This document shows positions 19,639 through 28,443 of a stretch of 64,000 bases of DNA, one piece after another. Made by a program: the position numbers and the translations under genes. Below the pieces are notes generated by a model. The model had not been told where the DNA came from, made no database searches, and worked only from the letters and a program-made list of their open reading frames with translations. Source of the DNA: Candidatus Stramentimicrobium fermentans (GTDB lineage: Bacteria; Atribacterota; Phoenicimicrobiia; Phoenicimicrobiales; Stramentimicrobiaceae). Positions within the stretch are counted from its first letter, which is position 1; each line of letters opens with the position of its first letter. Location: assembly GCA_012520575.1 (NCBI GenBank), contig JAAYOB010000022.1, positions 65,524 through 129,523 on the forward strand, in the 5' to 3' direction.

Positions 19639-19669
19639 TTATACTTTTCCTCTACTTTCCATGGGGAAT

Positions 19670-20233
19670 TTAATTAGAGCTGTAATTTTTTATTTGCTTT
19701 TTATATTCTTCCCTAACCTTATTAAGAAAAACTATGTATAGCTCACTTTGATAATTTTGATAAGTCCATTCCAGTGGGCAAAAGTTTTTTTTAATAAATC
19801 TTAGAGTAATTTCCGCATATATTCCATCTTTTAGATAAATTCTTGCTGGACCATTTTTAGTACTTGCCAGTATGAATTTATTCAGAGTCAGATAACCCGG
19901 GTCAAAATTTACTTCCCTCTTCCTTACGCTTGAAATGTTAGTAGAAACACTATTGGCAAACCATAAAAATTCCCATTTATTACTTTCAAGCTTGATCTCA
20001 GCAAGTTGGTCCGGAAAAATTAATTTTCTAAAAGAAACCAACTTTTGCTTTAAACCATCGCCCATTTCTTCCCTGTAGTAACTAGTGTAATCAAAGGGCT
20101 GAAAGCCGCTTTCCATATCGATTTCACCAAAAGAAGTCATCAATAAATCTTTTGCCTTAAAAAAAAGTTTATCCTTCGCACTAATAATACTAAATATTAA
20201 CTTAACCGGCTTAGGATAAACTATTTTTCCCAT
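19670..20233 (-). CDS. DUF4416 family protein
   Basis: The function is unknown. The 187-residue protein matches my recollection of DUF4416: an N-terminal KPVKLIFSIISA, then FGEIDMESGFQPFDYTSYYREEMG, then RKLIFPDQLAEIKLESNKWE, and a FDPGYLTLNKFILASTKN block. There is no signal peptide or membrane segment, so it is probably cytoplasmic. It starts 9 bp after rodZ and ends 31 bp before the thpR start, so the three are probably co-transcribed. The conserved Asp, Glu and Tyr in the middle could form a site, but no reaction is known to me. Confidence 0.82.
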   Translation of the reverse strand: MGKIVYPKPVKLIFSIISAKDKLFFKAKDLLMTSFGEIDMESGFQPFDYTSYYREEMGDGLKQKLVSFRKLIFPDQLAEIKLESNKWEFLWFANSVSTNISSVRKREVNFDPGYLTLNKFILASTKNGPARIYLKDGIYAEITLRFIKKNFCPLEWTYQNYQSELYIVFLNKVREEYKKQIKNYSSN

Positions 20234-20242
20234 TTTATATAA

Positions 20243-21082
20243 TTAATTCTTACTTGGGTAAGGTAAAATCTGATAAGCTACCATGCGATATTTTTCTAAA
20301 GATTCCGGTTCCAGGGTTTCACCGCTATAGATAACACTCATTTTATTTGGGCTACTGGTAATAAGGGAAACTAATCCATCTGTTTTAACCAAAATTCTTT
20401 CGTTTGAAATAATTATACCTTCAAATAATATTTGTTCGTCTTGAGTTATCTTTAGCCATATCGGTTCGGTGACTGAAATTTCAATTGGTTCATAATCGGG
20501 CAAGGGTGTCAGAATTGGAACTTCTTCGATTTTAGATTCGGAGAGGCCTTCTTTTTCCATATTGTCTTGAGCTATTTCAAGCATTTCCTGCTCCATTGTT
20601 TTTTCCATTGGGGTAGTTTCTTTATCTGTAATCGGTACAATTCTTATTGGTTGTCTCAATCGGTATATAAATTGATTTAAGATAAATACGAATCCAACAA
20701 CCAGAATTAATACCATGGCAGTTTTAAGTAAAGGCACAATGTTTATGGTAGTTTTATCCTTTTTTAAGTGTACCGCTCTTTTCATTTTGGAAGTGTATGA
20801 GTTGGTCCTTTCTCTTCTAATCCTTGGCTCTGGCTCAATAGGTTCGGCTACTTGCTCAGATTTATCTAAGAGCTGGTTAACAAAATCTTGGTCTACTTCC
20901 AGGTAATTGGCGTAGTTTCTCAAATATCCAATAAAATATGTTTTACCAGGAATAGTACTTTCATCTCCTTCTTCTAAAGCGGTCAAATATTTCTTTCTTA
21001 TTTTTAGATCTTTTTCTGCTTTATCTAAGGAAATGCCTAATTCATTTCTTCTATTTTTTAAGTATTCTCCTATTTCTTTCAT
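20243..21082 (-). CDS. rodZ: RodZ-like helix-turn-helix membrane protein
   Basis: RodZ links the MreB cytoskeleton to cell-wall synthesis. The layout fits: a cytoplasmic Xre-type HTH domain (MKEIGEYLKNRRNELGISL, about 1-65), a basic linker, one membrane helix (about 110-130), an acidic linker and a C-terminal DUF4115 beta domain (EISVTEPIWLKITQDEQ, about 205-275). I chose the ATG at 21082, giving 279 residues; a GTG at 21091 is also possible because GGTGAG and GGTGG runs lie just upstream. It heads a rodZ-DUF4416-thpR-recA-recX series. In many Firmicutes pgsA and cinA lie between rodZ and recA; they are absent here. Confidence 0.87.
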   Translation of the reverse strand: MKEIGEYLKNRRNELGISLDKAEKDLKIRKKYLTALEEGDESTIPGKTYFIGYLRNYANYLEVDQDFVNQLLDKSEQVAEPIEPEPRIRRERTNSYTSKMKRAVHLKKDKTTINIVPLLKTAMVLILVVGFVFILNQFIYRLRQPIRIVPITDKETTPMEKTMEQEMLEIAQDNMEKEGLSESKIEEVPILTPLPDYEPIEISVTEPIWLKITQDEQILFEGIIISNERILVKTDGLVSLITSSPNKMSVIYSGETLEPESLEKYRMVAYQILPYPSKN

Positions 21083-21191
21083 TCCCACCACTCACCTTTG
21101 CATTTTTAGTAATAAGACTTTTTATGGTTTCTTATTTATTTTAACAAAATCACTTTTAAAAGAACAGTATACGGTGGTATAGTATTATAAT

Positions 21192-22136
21192 TTAACTCAT
21201 TCCCTTTTCGTAAGGTATTCCATCGGCTGCAGGAGCCGTAGCCCTACCTATAGCACCAACTAGGACAAATATGGCTAGTAAATAAGGAACCATATTAATA
21301 AACTGTACCGGGATTGCGTAAATACCTTGTAGCCTAATTGCTAATGCCTCTCCAATTCCGAACAAAAGAGCCGCTCCGAAAGTACCAAAGGGAGTCCATT
21401 TTCCAAAAATCATGGCGGCTAAAGCGATAAAGCCTCGACCTCCGCTCATCTCTTTTACAAAATAATGCGCTTGCTCTAAAGAAAGAAAGGATCCAGCCAG
21501 GCCTGCCAGTCCACCGGAAATTAATACAGATATGTATCTCATACTGCTAACATTGACTCCCAGTGTATCTGCAGCCTGGGGATACTCACCTACTGAGCGT
21601 ATTCTTAAACCAAAAGGTGTTTTAAAAATTATAAAATGAGAAATTATTACAATAAATATGGTTAGAAATACCATGGGAGAATGATGAGCAAATATAATAA
21701 TTAAACTTCTGACCAAAGGAGTTGTTTCTCCAGGATTGGGTATGGGAAAACCCCAAAAAGGTAGTTTATACATTACCATTATCTGTGATTCATGAAACCA
21801 CATCCAGCTTAAAAAAACAGTGATACCACTGGCAAACAAATTTATAGCGACTCCACTCACTGTTTGATTTGCTTTAAAGGTTACCGTAACAATAGCGTGA
21901 ACCAAACCTAATAGAATACCTGTGATTGCAGCGAATGCTATACCTAGCCAAACATTTTGGGTAAAATTGGTTGCGGCAACGGCAGCAAATGCGCTGGTCA
22001 ACATGATTCCTTCTAATCCTATGTTTACAACTCCTGATAATTCAGAAAAAACTCCACCTAAACCAGCCAAAGTAAGGGGAATTGCAATTCGTATCGCAGA
22101 AGCAAAAAAATCAGGTCTAAAAATATTTTCGATCAT
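21192..22136 (-). CDS. BMP-type ABC transporter permease (second)
   Basis: This is one of two membrane subunits of an ABC importer of the nucleoside/simple-sugar (NupQ/YufQ-like) group. The 314-residue product has about eight to ten hydrophobic segments. The GLEGIMLTSAFAA and TPFGLRIRSVGEYPQAADTLG segments are family marks, the latter being the cytoplasmic coupling loop. Its ATG overlaps the end of the first permease by 4 bp. It is the last gene of the transporter operon. Confidence 0.92.
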   Translation of the reverse strand: MIENIFRPDFFASAIRIAIPLTLAGLGGVFSELSGVVNIGLEGIMLTSAFAAVAATNFTQNVWLGIAFAAITGILLGLVHAIVTVTFKANQTVSGVAINLFASGITVFLSWMWFHESQIMVMYKLPFWGFPIPNPGETTPLVRSLIIIFAHHSPMVFLTIFIVIISHFIIFKTPFGLRIRSVGEYPQAADTLGVNVSSMRYISVLISGGLAGLAGSFLSLEQAHYFVKEMSGGRGFIALAAMIFGKWTPFGTFGAALLFGIGEALAIRLQGIYAIPVQFINMVPYLLAIFVLVGAIGRATAPAADGIPYEKGMS

Positions 22137-23266
22137 TGTATAGATTTCCTCCTAAGTAAAATCCGCTTTATAATCTCATCTGATACTACAACCAAGATTA
22201 CGATAACTGCCTGTATCACCATTATTAATTCCCGAGGAATTTTACCAGCGGTATATATATTAACCAGTGCGCCGCCATAGGAAAGAGTACCAAAAAGAAT
22301 GGCAGCTAAAACCACTCCTAAAGGATGATTTTTGCCTAATAAGGCAACGGCTATTCCGTTAAATCCCAGATTAATAAATATTTCCTGTCTCCAGCGAAAT
22401 TTATAGCCCATTACCTCATTTGTGCCTACCAAACCGGCAAGTGCTCCGCTAATCATCATAGCAAGTATGATATTTTTCGAAACATTTATCCCGGCATATT
22501 CAGCAGCAGTCCTATTAAAACCAACTGCTCTAATCTCATAGCCTAAAGTAGTTTTCCATAGTAGATAATATATCGCAAAAGCGGCAATGAGCGCAATAAA
22601 GAAAGAAACATTCAAAGGATTGTGAGAAGGAAAGGAAATATTTAATTTAGTTAAAAGTGTGGCGATTCTAGGCAAACGCGCTGAAAGAGCAATTTCACTG
22701 GTTTGGGGTATCATTTGGGGCATATTAGCTGCTTTCATTGCCTCTGTAGGAGGTGCTTTATATATTAAAACTAAATAAAAAGTGAAGGAAGCGGCTATCC
22801 AATTCATCATAATGGTGATAATTACTTCATGAATACCCTTTTTCGCTTTCAAAATACCTGGTAGAGTAGCCCATAAGGCTCCTCCCATTGCCGAAGCAAT
22901 GATAGTCAAAGGAATAAGTATTATGGCAGGAAAATTAGTAAAGGAAAAACCGATAAAGGCAGCTAGGAATGAACCAACATAGACCTGCCCTTCCGCACCG
23001 ATATTAAATAATCCACATTGAAAAGCAAAGGCCACAGCTAATCCTGTAAATATCAGTGGAGTTGCCCTAAAAAGAACATTTCCCCACCCATCTCGATTGC
23101 CGATGGCCAAGCCAAACATCATCTTATAGACCTGTATAGGGTCTTCTCCTATTAACAAGATTATTGCAGAGCTAATGATGAGCGCTCCTATAATGGCAAT
23201 AATAGGAGTAAATTTTTCCATTAAGGAAAAAAGTAGATCTCCTCTAGATTTTGGTTTTTCGTTCAA
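22133..23266 (-). CDS. BMP-type ABC transporter permease (first)
   Basis: This is the other membrane subunit of the importer, NupP/YufP-like. It has 377 residues and about nine hydrophobic segments. It carries GLFNIGAEGQVYVGS and the coupling segment TTLGYEIRAVGFNRTAAEYAG, typical of this permease family. It starts 12 bp after the ATPase gene and overlaps the second permease by 4 bp. The ion or solute is not decided by sequence; nucleosides are the best-known substrates of these systems. Confidence 0.92.
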   Translation of the reverse strand: MNEKPKSRGDLLFSLMEKFTPIIAIIGALIISSAIILLIGEDPIQVYKMMFGLAIGNRDGWGNVLFRATPLIFTGLAVAFAFQCGLFNIGAEGQVYVGSFLAAFIGFSFTNFPAIILIPLTIIASAMGGALWATLPGILKAKKGIHEVIITIMMNWIAASFTFYLVLIYKAPPTEAMKAANMPQMIPQTSEIALSARLPRIATLLTKLNISFPSHNPLNVSFFIALIAAFAIYYLLWKTTLGYEIRAVGFNRTAAEYAGINVSKNIILAMMISGALAGLVGTNEVMGYKFRWRQEIFINLGFNGIAVALLGKNHPLGVVLAAILFGTLSYGGALVNIYTAGKIPRELIMVIQAVIVILVVVSDEIIKRILLRRKSIQ

Positions 23267-23278
23267 ATAATTTTCCTC

Positions 23279-24832
23279 CTACCCAACAAGTGTATCCTGC
23301 TTAGTGTTGTATTTTCCTGGTGAACCTCCGCCAGTCATAAGAAAACCTAGTCTACTTCTGTCAATATTCTTATTCTCTAATATTTCAACAATCTCACCTT
23401 CATAAATAACAGCAATTACATCGCTTAAAGACATTATTTCATCTAATTCCGCCGAAATCAAAAGGATGGCTTTGCCCAAACTTCTCTCTAACAACAATTG
23501 TTTATGAACAAATTCAATGGAACCAACATCCAGACCCCTAGTAGGTTGAGAGGCAATTAAAAGAATTGGTTTTTTATATAATTCTCTTGCTACAATAACT
23601 TTTTGTTGGTTTCCTCCGGATAAAGACTTTAATAAGTTATCTTTTGAAGCTGGACGTATATCATAATCATTGATTAGTCTATCAGCCAGTTTATTCACTT
23701 CTGGAAAATTAATGAACAAGCCTTTAGCAAAAGGGGGCTTATAATGGCTACCCAATACTAAATTCTCTGCTACAGAATAATCAGCAATATACCCTCTTTT
23801 TCGCCTATCTTCTGGTATATGGCCAATGTTTAGTTCCCTAATTTTTCTAGGGCTAAATCCCGTTATGTCTTGTTCATAAAGAAAAATATTACCGCTCGTA
23901 ATCGGTCTTAATCCGTTAATAACCTCAACTAGTTCTGCTTGTCCATTGCCCTCTACACCGGCAATTCCGAGTATCTGCCCCTCTTTGATTGAAAGGGTTA
24001 CATCTTTTAACACCGCATATCTTTGTTGATTAAGGGAATTGACTTTCTCTAATCTCAAAACAATTTTACCGGTCTGCTGCTCAGTCTTGTCTATTGTTAA
24101 TAATACTTCTCTACCAACCATAAGGGTGGCAATTTCTGAGGTACTAGTCTGCTTAGTCTCTTTAGTACCAACCACCTTTCCATTTCTCATTATGGTAACT
24201 CGGTCTGACACTGCCATTACTTCATTCAGTTTATGGGTAATGAAAATAATAGTTTTTCCTTGTTTTTTTAGTGCTTTTAATATTTTAAACAACTCATCCA
24301 CTTCTTGTGGAGTGAGGACTGCGGTTGGTTCGTCCAAAATTAATATTTCAGCACCACGGTATAAAACTTTAATAATTTCAACTCTTTGTTGTATTCCAAC
24401 TGAAATATCTTCTATTTTTGACCAGGGATAGATTTTGAAATCATATTGTTCCGATAGTTCTTTTATATCATGGGCTGCTTTCTGTAAATCAACAAAAAAA
24501 TAGTTCTTTCTTGGCTCCATACCCAATATAACGTTTTCCACCACTGTTAAAGGTGGAACCAACATGAAATGTTGATGAACCATCCCAATCTTATTTTCAA
24601 TAGCCTTATTGGGATCAGAAATAATTACTTTTTTGCCATTGATAAAAATATCTCCCTCATCTGGCTGATAAAGACCATATAGAATACTCATTAAAGTACT
24701 TTTACCCGCCCCGTTCTCTCCGACTAAGGCATGAATTTCGCCCTTTTTTACAGTGAAATTGACCTTATCGTTGGCTTGAACCAAAGGAAAACTCTTAGAA
24801 ATATCTTTCATTTCTATTAAATATTCAGCCAA
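23279..24832 (-). CDS. BMP-type ABC transporter ATP-binding protein
   Basis: This double-ATPase subunit (517 residues) powers the importer, like NupO/YufO or the RbsA group. The first nucleotide-binding domain has Walker A GENGAGKST near residue 37 and LDEPTAVLTPQE. The second has the degenerate Walker A GVEGNGQAELVE and the signature LSGGNQQKVIVARE with ASQPTRGLDVGS. A perfect 19-bp inverted repeat lies in the 110-bp gap between it and bmpA. Confidence 0.95.
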   Translation of the reverse strand: MAEYLIEMKDISKSFPLVQANDKVNFTVKKGEIHALVGENGAGKSTLMSILYGLYQPDEGDIFINGKKVIISDPNKAIENKIGMVHQHFMLVPPLTVVENVILGMEPRKNYFFVDLQKAAHDIKELSEQYDFKIYPWSKIEDISVGIQQRVEIIKVLYRGAEILILDEPTAVLTPQEVDELFKILKALKKQGKTIIFITHKLNEVMAVSDRVTIMRNGKVVGTKETKQTSTSEIATLMVGREVLLTIDKTEQQTGKIVLRLEKVNSLNQQRYAVLKDVTLSIKEGQILGIAGVEGNGQAELVEVINGLRPITSGNIFLYEQDITGFSPRKIRELNIGHIPEDRRKRGYIADYSVAENLVLGSHYKPPFAKGLFINFPEVNKLADRLINDYDIRPASKDNLLKSLSGGNQQKVIVARELYKKPILLIASQPTRGLDVGSIEFVHKQLLLERSLGKAILLISAELDEIMSLSDVIAVIYEGEIVEILENKNIDRSRLGFLMTGGGSPGKYNTKQDTLVG

Positions 24833-24873
24833 ATTCTTTACCCTGCCCCTATCTTAGAATAGTAAATTATAAT

Positions 24874-24928
24874 ATTAATCATCAGGAAATAATTTTTTAA
24901 AACATATCGTTATTTCCTGATGATTAAT
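24874..24928 (-). promoter_or_regulatory. Long intercistronic hairpin after bmpA
   Basis: ATTAATCATCAGGAAATAA (24874-24892) and its exact reverse complement (24910-24928) form a 19-bp stem with a 17-base loop. No T run follows on the transcribed minus strand, so it is more likely an mRNA-stabilising or partial-attenuation structure than a full terminator. It lies between bmpA and the ATPase gene. Confidence 0.75.
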
Positions 24929-24942
24929 AAATAATATGATGT

Positions 24943-25995
24943 TTAAACCTCAGAAGGTACCACGATTTCTCCGTTTATGATTTTCTGTTTTGCCTCTTCC
25001 ACCTTTTGTATCATATCATCGGTAATTAAACCTTCATTGTATTTGTCCATAGCATAGCCTACACCGTTATATTCCACATCATTGATTACTACAGTAGTGG
25101 CTAAATCAAATACTCTGATACCCGGCTCAAAAGTACCTTCTAAGAATGCTTTAATGGTCAAATATACTGATACATCAACCTGCTTCAGCATACTGGTCAA
25201 GCCAAAATTTTCTCCGGTTTCTTCTATATGTCCCAAATAGTTTTGATTTGAATCTACGCCAATAACATATCTTTTTCTTTCTTTGCCTGCCTCATAAACA
25301 CCTGTACCAGTAAGGCCGGAAGCATGGTAAATTACGTAAGCGCCATTATCATATTGTGATAAAGCAAGTTCCTTGCCCTTTACGGGATCGGCAAAGGCTG
25401 TAGGGGTATCTCCTGCATAGGCAGAAAGTATTTTACACTCTGGATAGGCATATTTAACTCCGGCAATATAACCGGCTTCAAATTTTTGAATTAAGGGAAC
25501 GTTCATTCCACCGACATATCCCACAGTATCCTTACCATCGGCCTTTGCCTTTAATCCAGCTATCATGCCAACCAAGAAGGATCCTTCATGTTCAGCAAAA
25601 CTCAAAGAAACAACGTTTTCTTTACCAGGAACAAGGCCATCCACAATAGCATATTTAGTATCGGGGAATTCATCACATACATCACCTATACTATCTTCAA
25701 ATAAAAACCCAATACCAAAAATTAGTTTATAGCCAATGTTGGACAAGTTTCTTATATTGACTTCTCGGTCAGCATCTGCTCCCGGCTCAAGCTCTATTCT
25801 CTTAATACCGAAGTCCTGTGCAGCCCAACTTAGTCCGCGGGAAGCAGAATCATTAAATGATTTATCCCCTTTTCCTCCTATATCAAATACTAGACCAACA
25901 TTGGTTTCTTCTTGAGCAAAGCAATTCAAGGACACAAATAAAAAAAATAGGGAAACTATTAACAAGATTATGTTTGTTTTATTCCGAAATATCAT
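24943..25995 (-). CDS. bmpA: BMP family ABC transporter substrate-binding protein
   Basis: This is the extracytoplasmic receptor of the importer (PnrA/BmpA/Med family, mostly purine nucleosides). It has 350 residues. A signal peptide covers about 1-28. The family motif VGLVFDIGGKGDKSFND begins near residue 33, and YVGGMNVP, DSNQNYLG and GFLF-like blocks follow. The only Cys near the cleavage site is in SLNC, with Asn at -1, which is a poor lipobox; cleavage after CFA is more likely, giving a soluble periplasmic protein. It is first in the operon, with AAAGGAG before the ATG and a long 5' leader containing short direct repeats. Confidence 0.94.
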   Translation of the reverse strand: MIFRNKTNIILLIVSLFFLFVSLNCFAQEETNVGLVFDIGGKGDKSFNDSASRGLSWAAQDFGIKRIELEPGADADREVNIRNLSNIGYKLIFGIGFLFEDSIGDVCDEFPDTKYAIVDGLVPGKENVVSLSFAEHEGSFLVGMIAGLKAKADGKDTVGYVGGMNVPLIQKFEAGYIAGVKYAYPECKILSAYAGDTPTAFADPVKGKELALSQYDNGAYVIYHASGLTGTGVYEAGKERKRYVIGVDSNQNYLGHIEETGENFGLTSMLKQVDVSVYLTIKAFLEGTFEPGIRVFDLATTVVINDVEYNGVGYAMDKYNEGLITDDMIQKVEEAKQKIINGEIVVPSEV

Positions 25996-26043
25996 TACTT
26001 TTCTCCTTTCAATTGTTTTATTTTATCTTTGTATTGTATGTTT

Positions 26044-26094
26044 TTTATGCTGTTTTACATTTACCTCCTATCTTTAATATTACTTTATGCTGTT
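26044..26094 (-). repeat. Direct repeats in the bmpA leader
   Basis: TTTATGCTGTT (plus-strand reading) occurs at 26044-26054 and 26084-26094, exactly 40 bp apart. Between them, on the minus strand, a strong ribosome site AGGAGG (26062-26067 region) is followed by ATG and an immediate TAA at 26055-26060. The pair could be a regulator site; a link to purine control is speculation. Confidence 0.55.
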
Positions 26095-26227
26095 AAAACA
26101 CTTTAACCAACCCAAAATTAATTTTAAAAAATTTAATCAAGAAATAATATACTGTATATCATAATGATAATACGTTCCTATTTTTTATTCAATCAAAAAT
26201 AATAATCACAGAACCAATTTCTGCAAT

Positions 26228-28426
26228 TTAATGGGAATTTTTTTTATTATCAGAGAAGTATTCTTCTTTAGAAATTAATATTTTTCGTGGATTTCTCCCA
26301 TCATAGGGACCTACTAATCCTCTATTTTCCATCAAATCTATGAGGCGAGCTGCCCTGGTATAGCCAATTCTAAGTTTCCTCTGTAAAATAGAAATGGAGG
26401 CTTGATTATTACTAATTATAGTATCTACCGCCTCTTCAAATAGTTCATCCTCTTCTTCGCCTTCCCTGTCTTCACTTTTCTCTTCATTCTTTTTCAATTG
26501 CTCCATCATGTTTTCGTTATAATCAGGTGAAGGATTATTTTTTACCAGAAATGCCACTATCTCCCTAATTTCCTTTTCAGAAACGAAGGCTCCCTGGGCT
26601 CTTATGGGCTTAGAGGAGTTTATGGGGGAAAAAAGCATGTCTCCATTACCCAATAATTTTTCAGCACCGTTTACATCTAGAATGGTCCTGGAATCAACCT
26701 GTGTCGATACTGCAAAAGCAATGCGTGAAGGGAAATTAATTTTTATCGAACCGGTAATAATATCAACAGACGGTCTTTGTGTGGCTATAACAAGGTGGAT
26801 TCCGGTTGCACGAGTCATCTGGGCTAATCTGCATAGGGCTTCTTCTACTTTTAACGGGGCTGAAAGCATTAGGTCGGCTAATTCATCTATAATTAACACA
26901 ATATAAGGCAACTTAATCTCTTCAGATTTAATACTATTGACATAATCATGATAGCCTTTTAAATTGCGTACCCCGATTTCGGCAAATATTTTGAACCTTC
27001 TTTCCATTTCAGAAATTGCCCAGTAAAGTATTCTATCAACCTTTTTTGTATTAGTAACAATAGGGTGAATTAAATGCGGTATGCCGTTATAGATATTTAA
27101 CTCCACTCTTTTGGGGTCAATAAGTAAAAACTTAACCATTTCCGGCCCAAAACGATATATTAAACTCAAAATAATTGTGTTGAGACAGACACTTTTTCCG
27201 GAACCGGTTGAACCTGCTATTAGCAAGTGAGGCAATTCTACCAAATCTGCAATAATGCTTTTTCCTCCAATATCTTTTCCTAAAGCTATAGGCAGAATAT
27301 AGGAATTACTTTCATAATCTTTAGATTCGATAATTTCTCGCAATAGTACAAAGCTTTTCTCTTTATTAGGAACTTCGATTCCAATGGCATTCTTTCCCGG
27401 AATAGGAGTCTCAATTCTAACCGAAGGAGAGGCAAAGGCTAAAGCTATATCTGTACTAAGATTAGTAATCTTTGATACTTTCACCCCCGGAGCAGGCTGA
27501 ATCTCATATCTGGTGACGGTGGGTCCTTGAGTGGCACCAATTACTTCACCCTGAATATTAAAATTATCTAAAGTTCTTTGCAGGAGCGCGATATTATCCC
27601 TTATTTTTTCCAGACTACTTTCTTTGGCCCCTTTTTTAGTCTCATTTAAGAGACTAGTTGGTGGTGCGATATAACCGAATGGCAGCCCCTTCTCTTTTTG
27701 GCCATTCTTACTTTCAAAATCAATCTTTCCCTGCAACGTCCTTGAGTATTTTCCCTCATCTTGCGATGTATCATTCTTTTTAAAAATTGGCTCGGGTTTT
27801 CTTTTTATTCTATCATTATCGGATGAATATATTCTGATTGACCGCTTATCCTTTTTTAAATCTTTTTTCCCTTTAATCATTTTACTGATGAAACTGTTAT
27901 TTAAATAGTCAAATAACACCATTATTTCTTTAAAAACAAAACTAAATATATATAAAAAAGAGAGTTCAGTGGTAAATAAAAGTGCAATTAATCCCAGTGC
28001 GATTAGAAAGAGATAAGCACCGAATAGGCCAAAATAATTATTCAAATGGCTGGCAATGTAGTATCCGTACAATCCTCCGCCAATTCCGTGAAGTGCCATA
28101 AAATAAGCATTTTCAATTGAAACCAGTCTCAAATGAATAAAGGCTAATAAAATTAGCAATAGAGAGGCGATGCCGAACATTTTATTATAAAAATTAGTTA
28201 TATTAAGATTGAATAATAAGTAAAGACCTATAATTAGTATGAAAAAGAATATAAAATATTTACCCAATCCAATAAATCTGTTAATACTATTAATAACATA
28301 AAGAAGGGGAGGTATTGTTTTAGTAGGAAATAGAAGTAGGTAAAGATAATAAGTAGCAAACAATATTAAAATTATACCAATAATATTTTTCTTGAAATCG
28401 AGCTCTTTTTTATCTCTCTTCGTCAT
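26228..28426 (-). CDS. ftsK: DNA translocase FtsK/SpoIIIE
   Basis: This is the hexameric DNA pump that clears chromosomes from the division septum. The 732-residue product has four or five membrane helices (about 12-185), a charged linker (about 190-270), and the motor. The motor carries Walker A AGSTGSGKS, the LLIDPKRVEL block and Walker B YIVLIIDELADLM. The C-terminal gamma winged-helix domain (ARLIDLMENRGLVGP) recognises orienting DNA sites. It is 17 bp after uppP. Confidence 0.96.
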   Translation of the reverse strand: MTKRDKKELDFKKNIIGIILILFATYYLYLLLFPTKTIPPLLYVINSINRFIGLGKYFIFFFILIIGLYLLFNLNITNFYNKMFGIASLLLILLAFIHLRLVSIENAYFMALHGIGGGLYGYYIASHLNNYFGLFGAYLFLIALGLIALLFTTELSFLYIFSFVFKEIMVLFDYLNNSFISKMIKGKKDLKKDKRSIRIYSSDNDRIKRKPEPIFKKNDTSQDEGKYSRTLQGKIDFESKNGQKEKGLPFGYIAPPTSLLNETKKGAKESSLEKIRDNIALLQRTLDNFNIQGEVIGATQGPTVTRYEIQPAPGVKVSKITNLSTDIALAFASPSVRIETPIPGKNAIGIEVPNKEKSFVLLREIIESKDYESNSYILPIALGKDIGGKSIIADLVELPHLLIAGSTGSGKSVCLNTIILSLIYRFGPEMVKFLLIDPKRVELNIYNGIPHLIHPIVTNTKKVDRILYWAISEMERRFKIFAEIGVRNLKGYHDYVNSIKSEEIKLPYIVLIIDELADLMLSAPLKVEEALCRLAQMTRATGIHLVIATQRPSVDIITGSIKINFPSRIAFAVSTQVDSRTILDVNGAEKLLGNGDMLFSPINSSKPIRAQGAFVSEKEIREIVAFLVKNNPSPDYNENMMEQLKKNEEKSEDREGEEEDELFEEAVDTIISNNQASISILQRKLRIGYTRAARLIDLMENRGLVGPYDGRNPRKILISKEEYFSDNKKNSH

Positions 28427-28443
28427 TTAATTTCCTAACTCGT

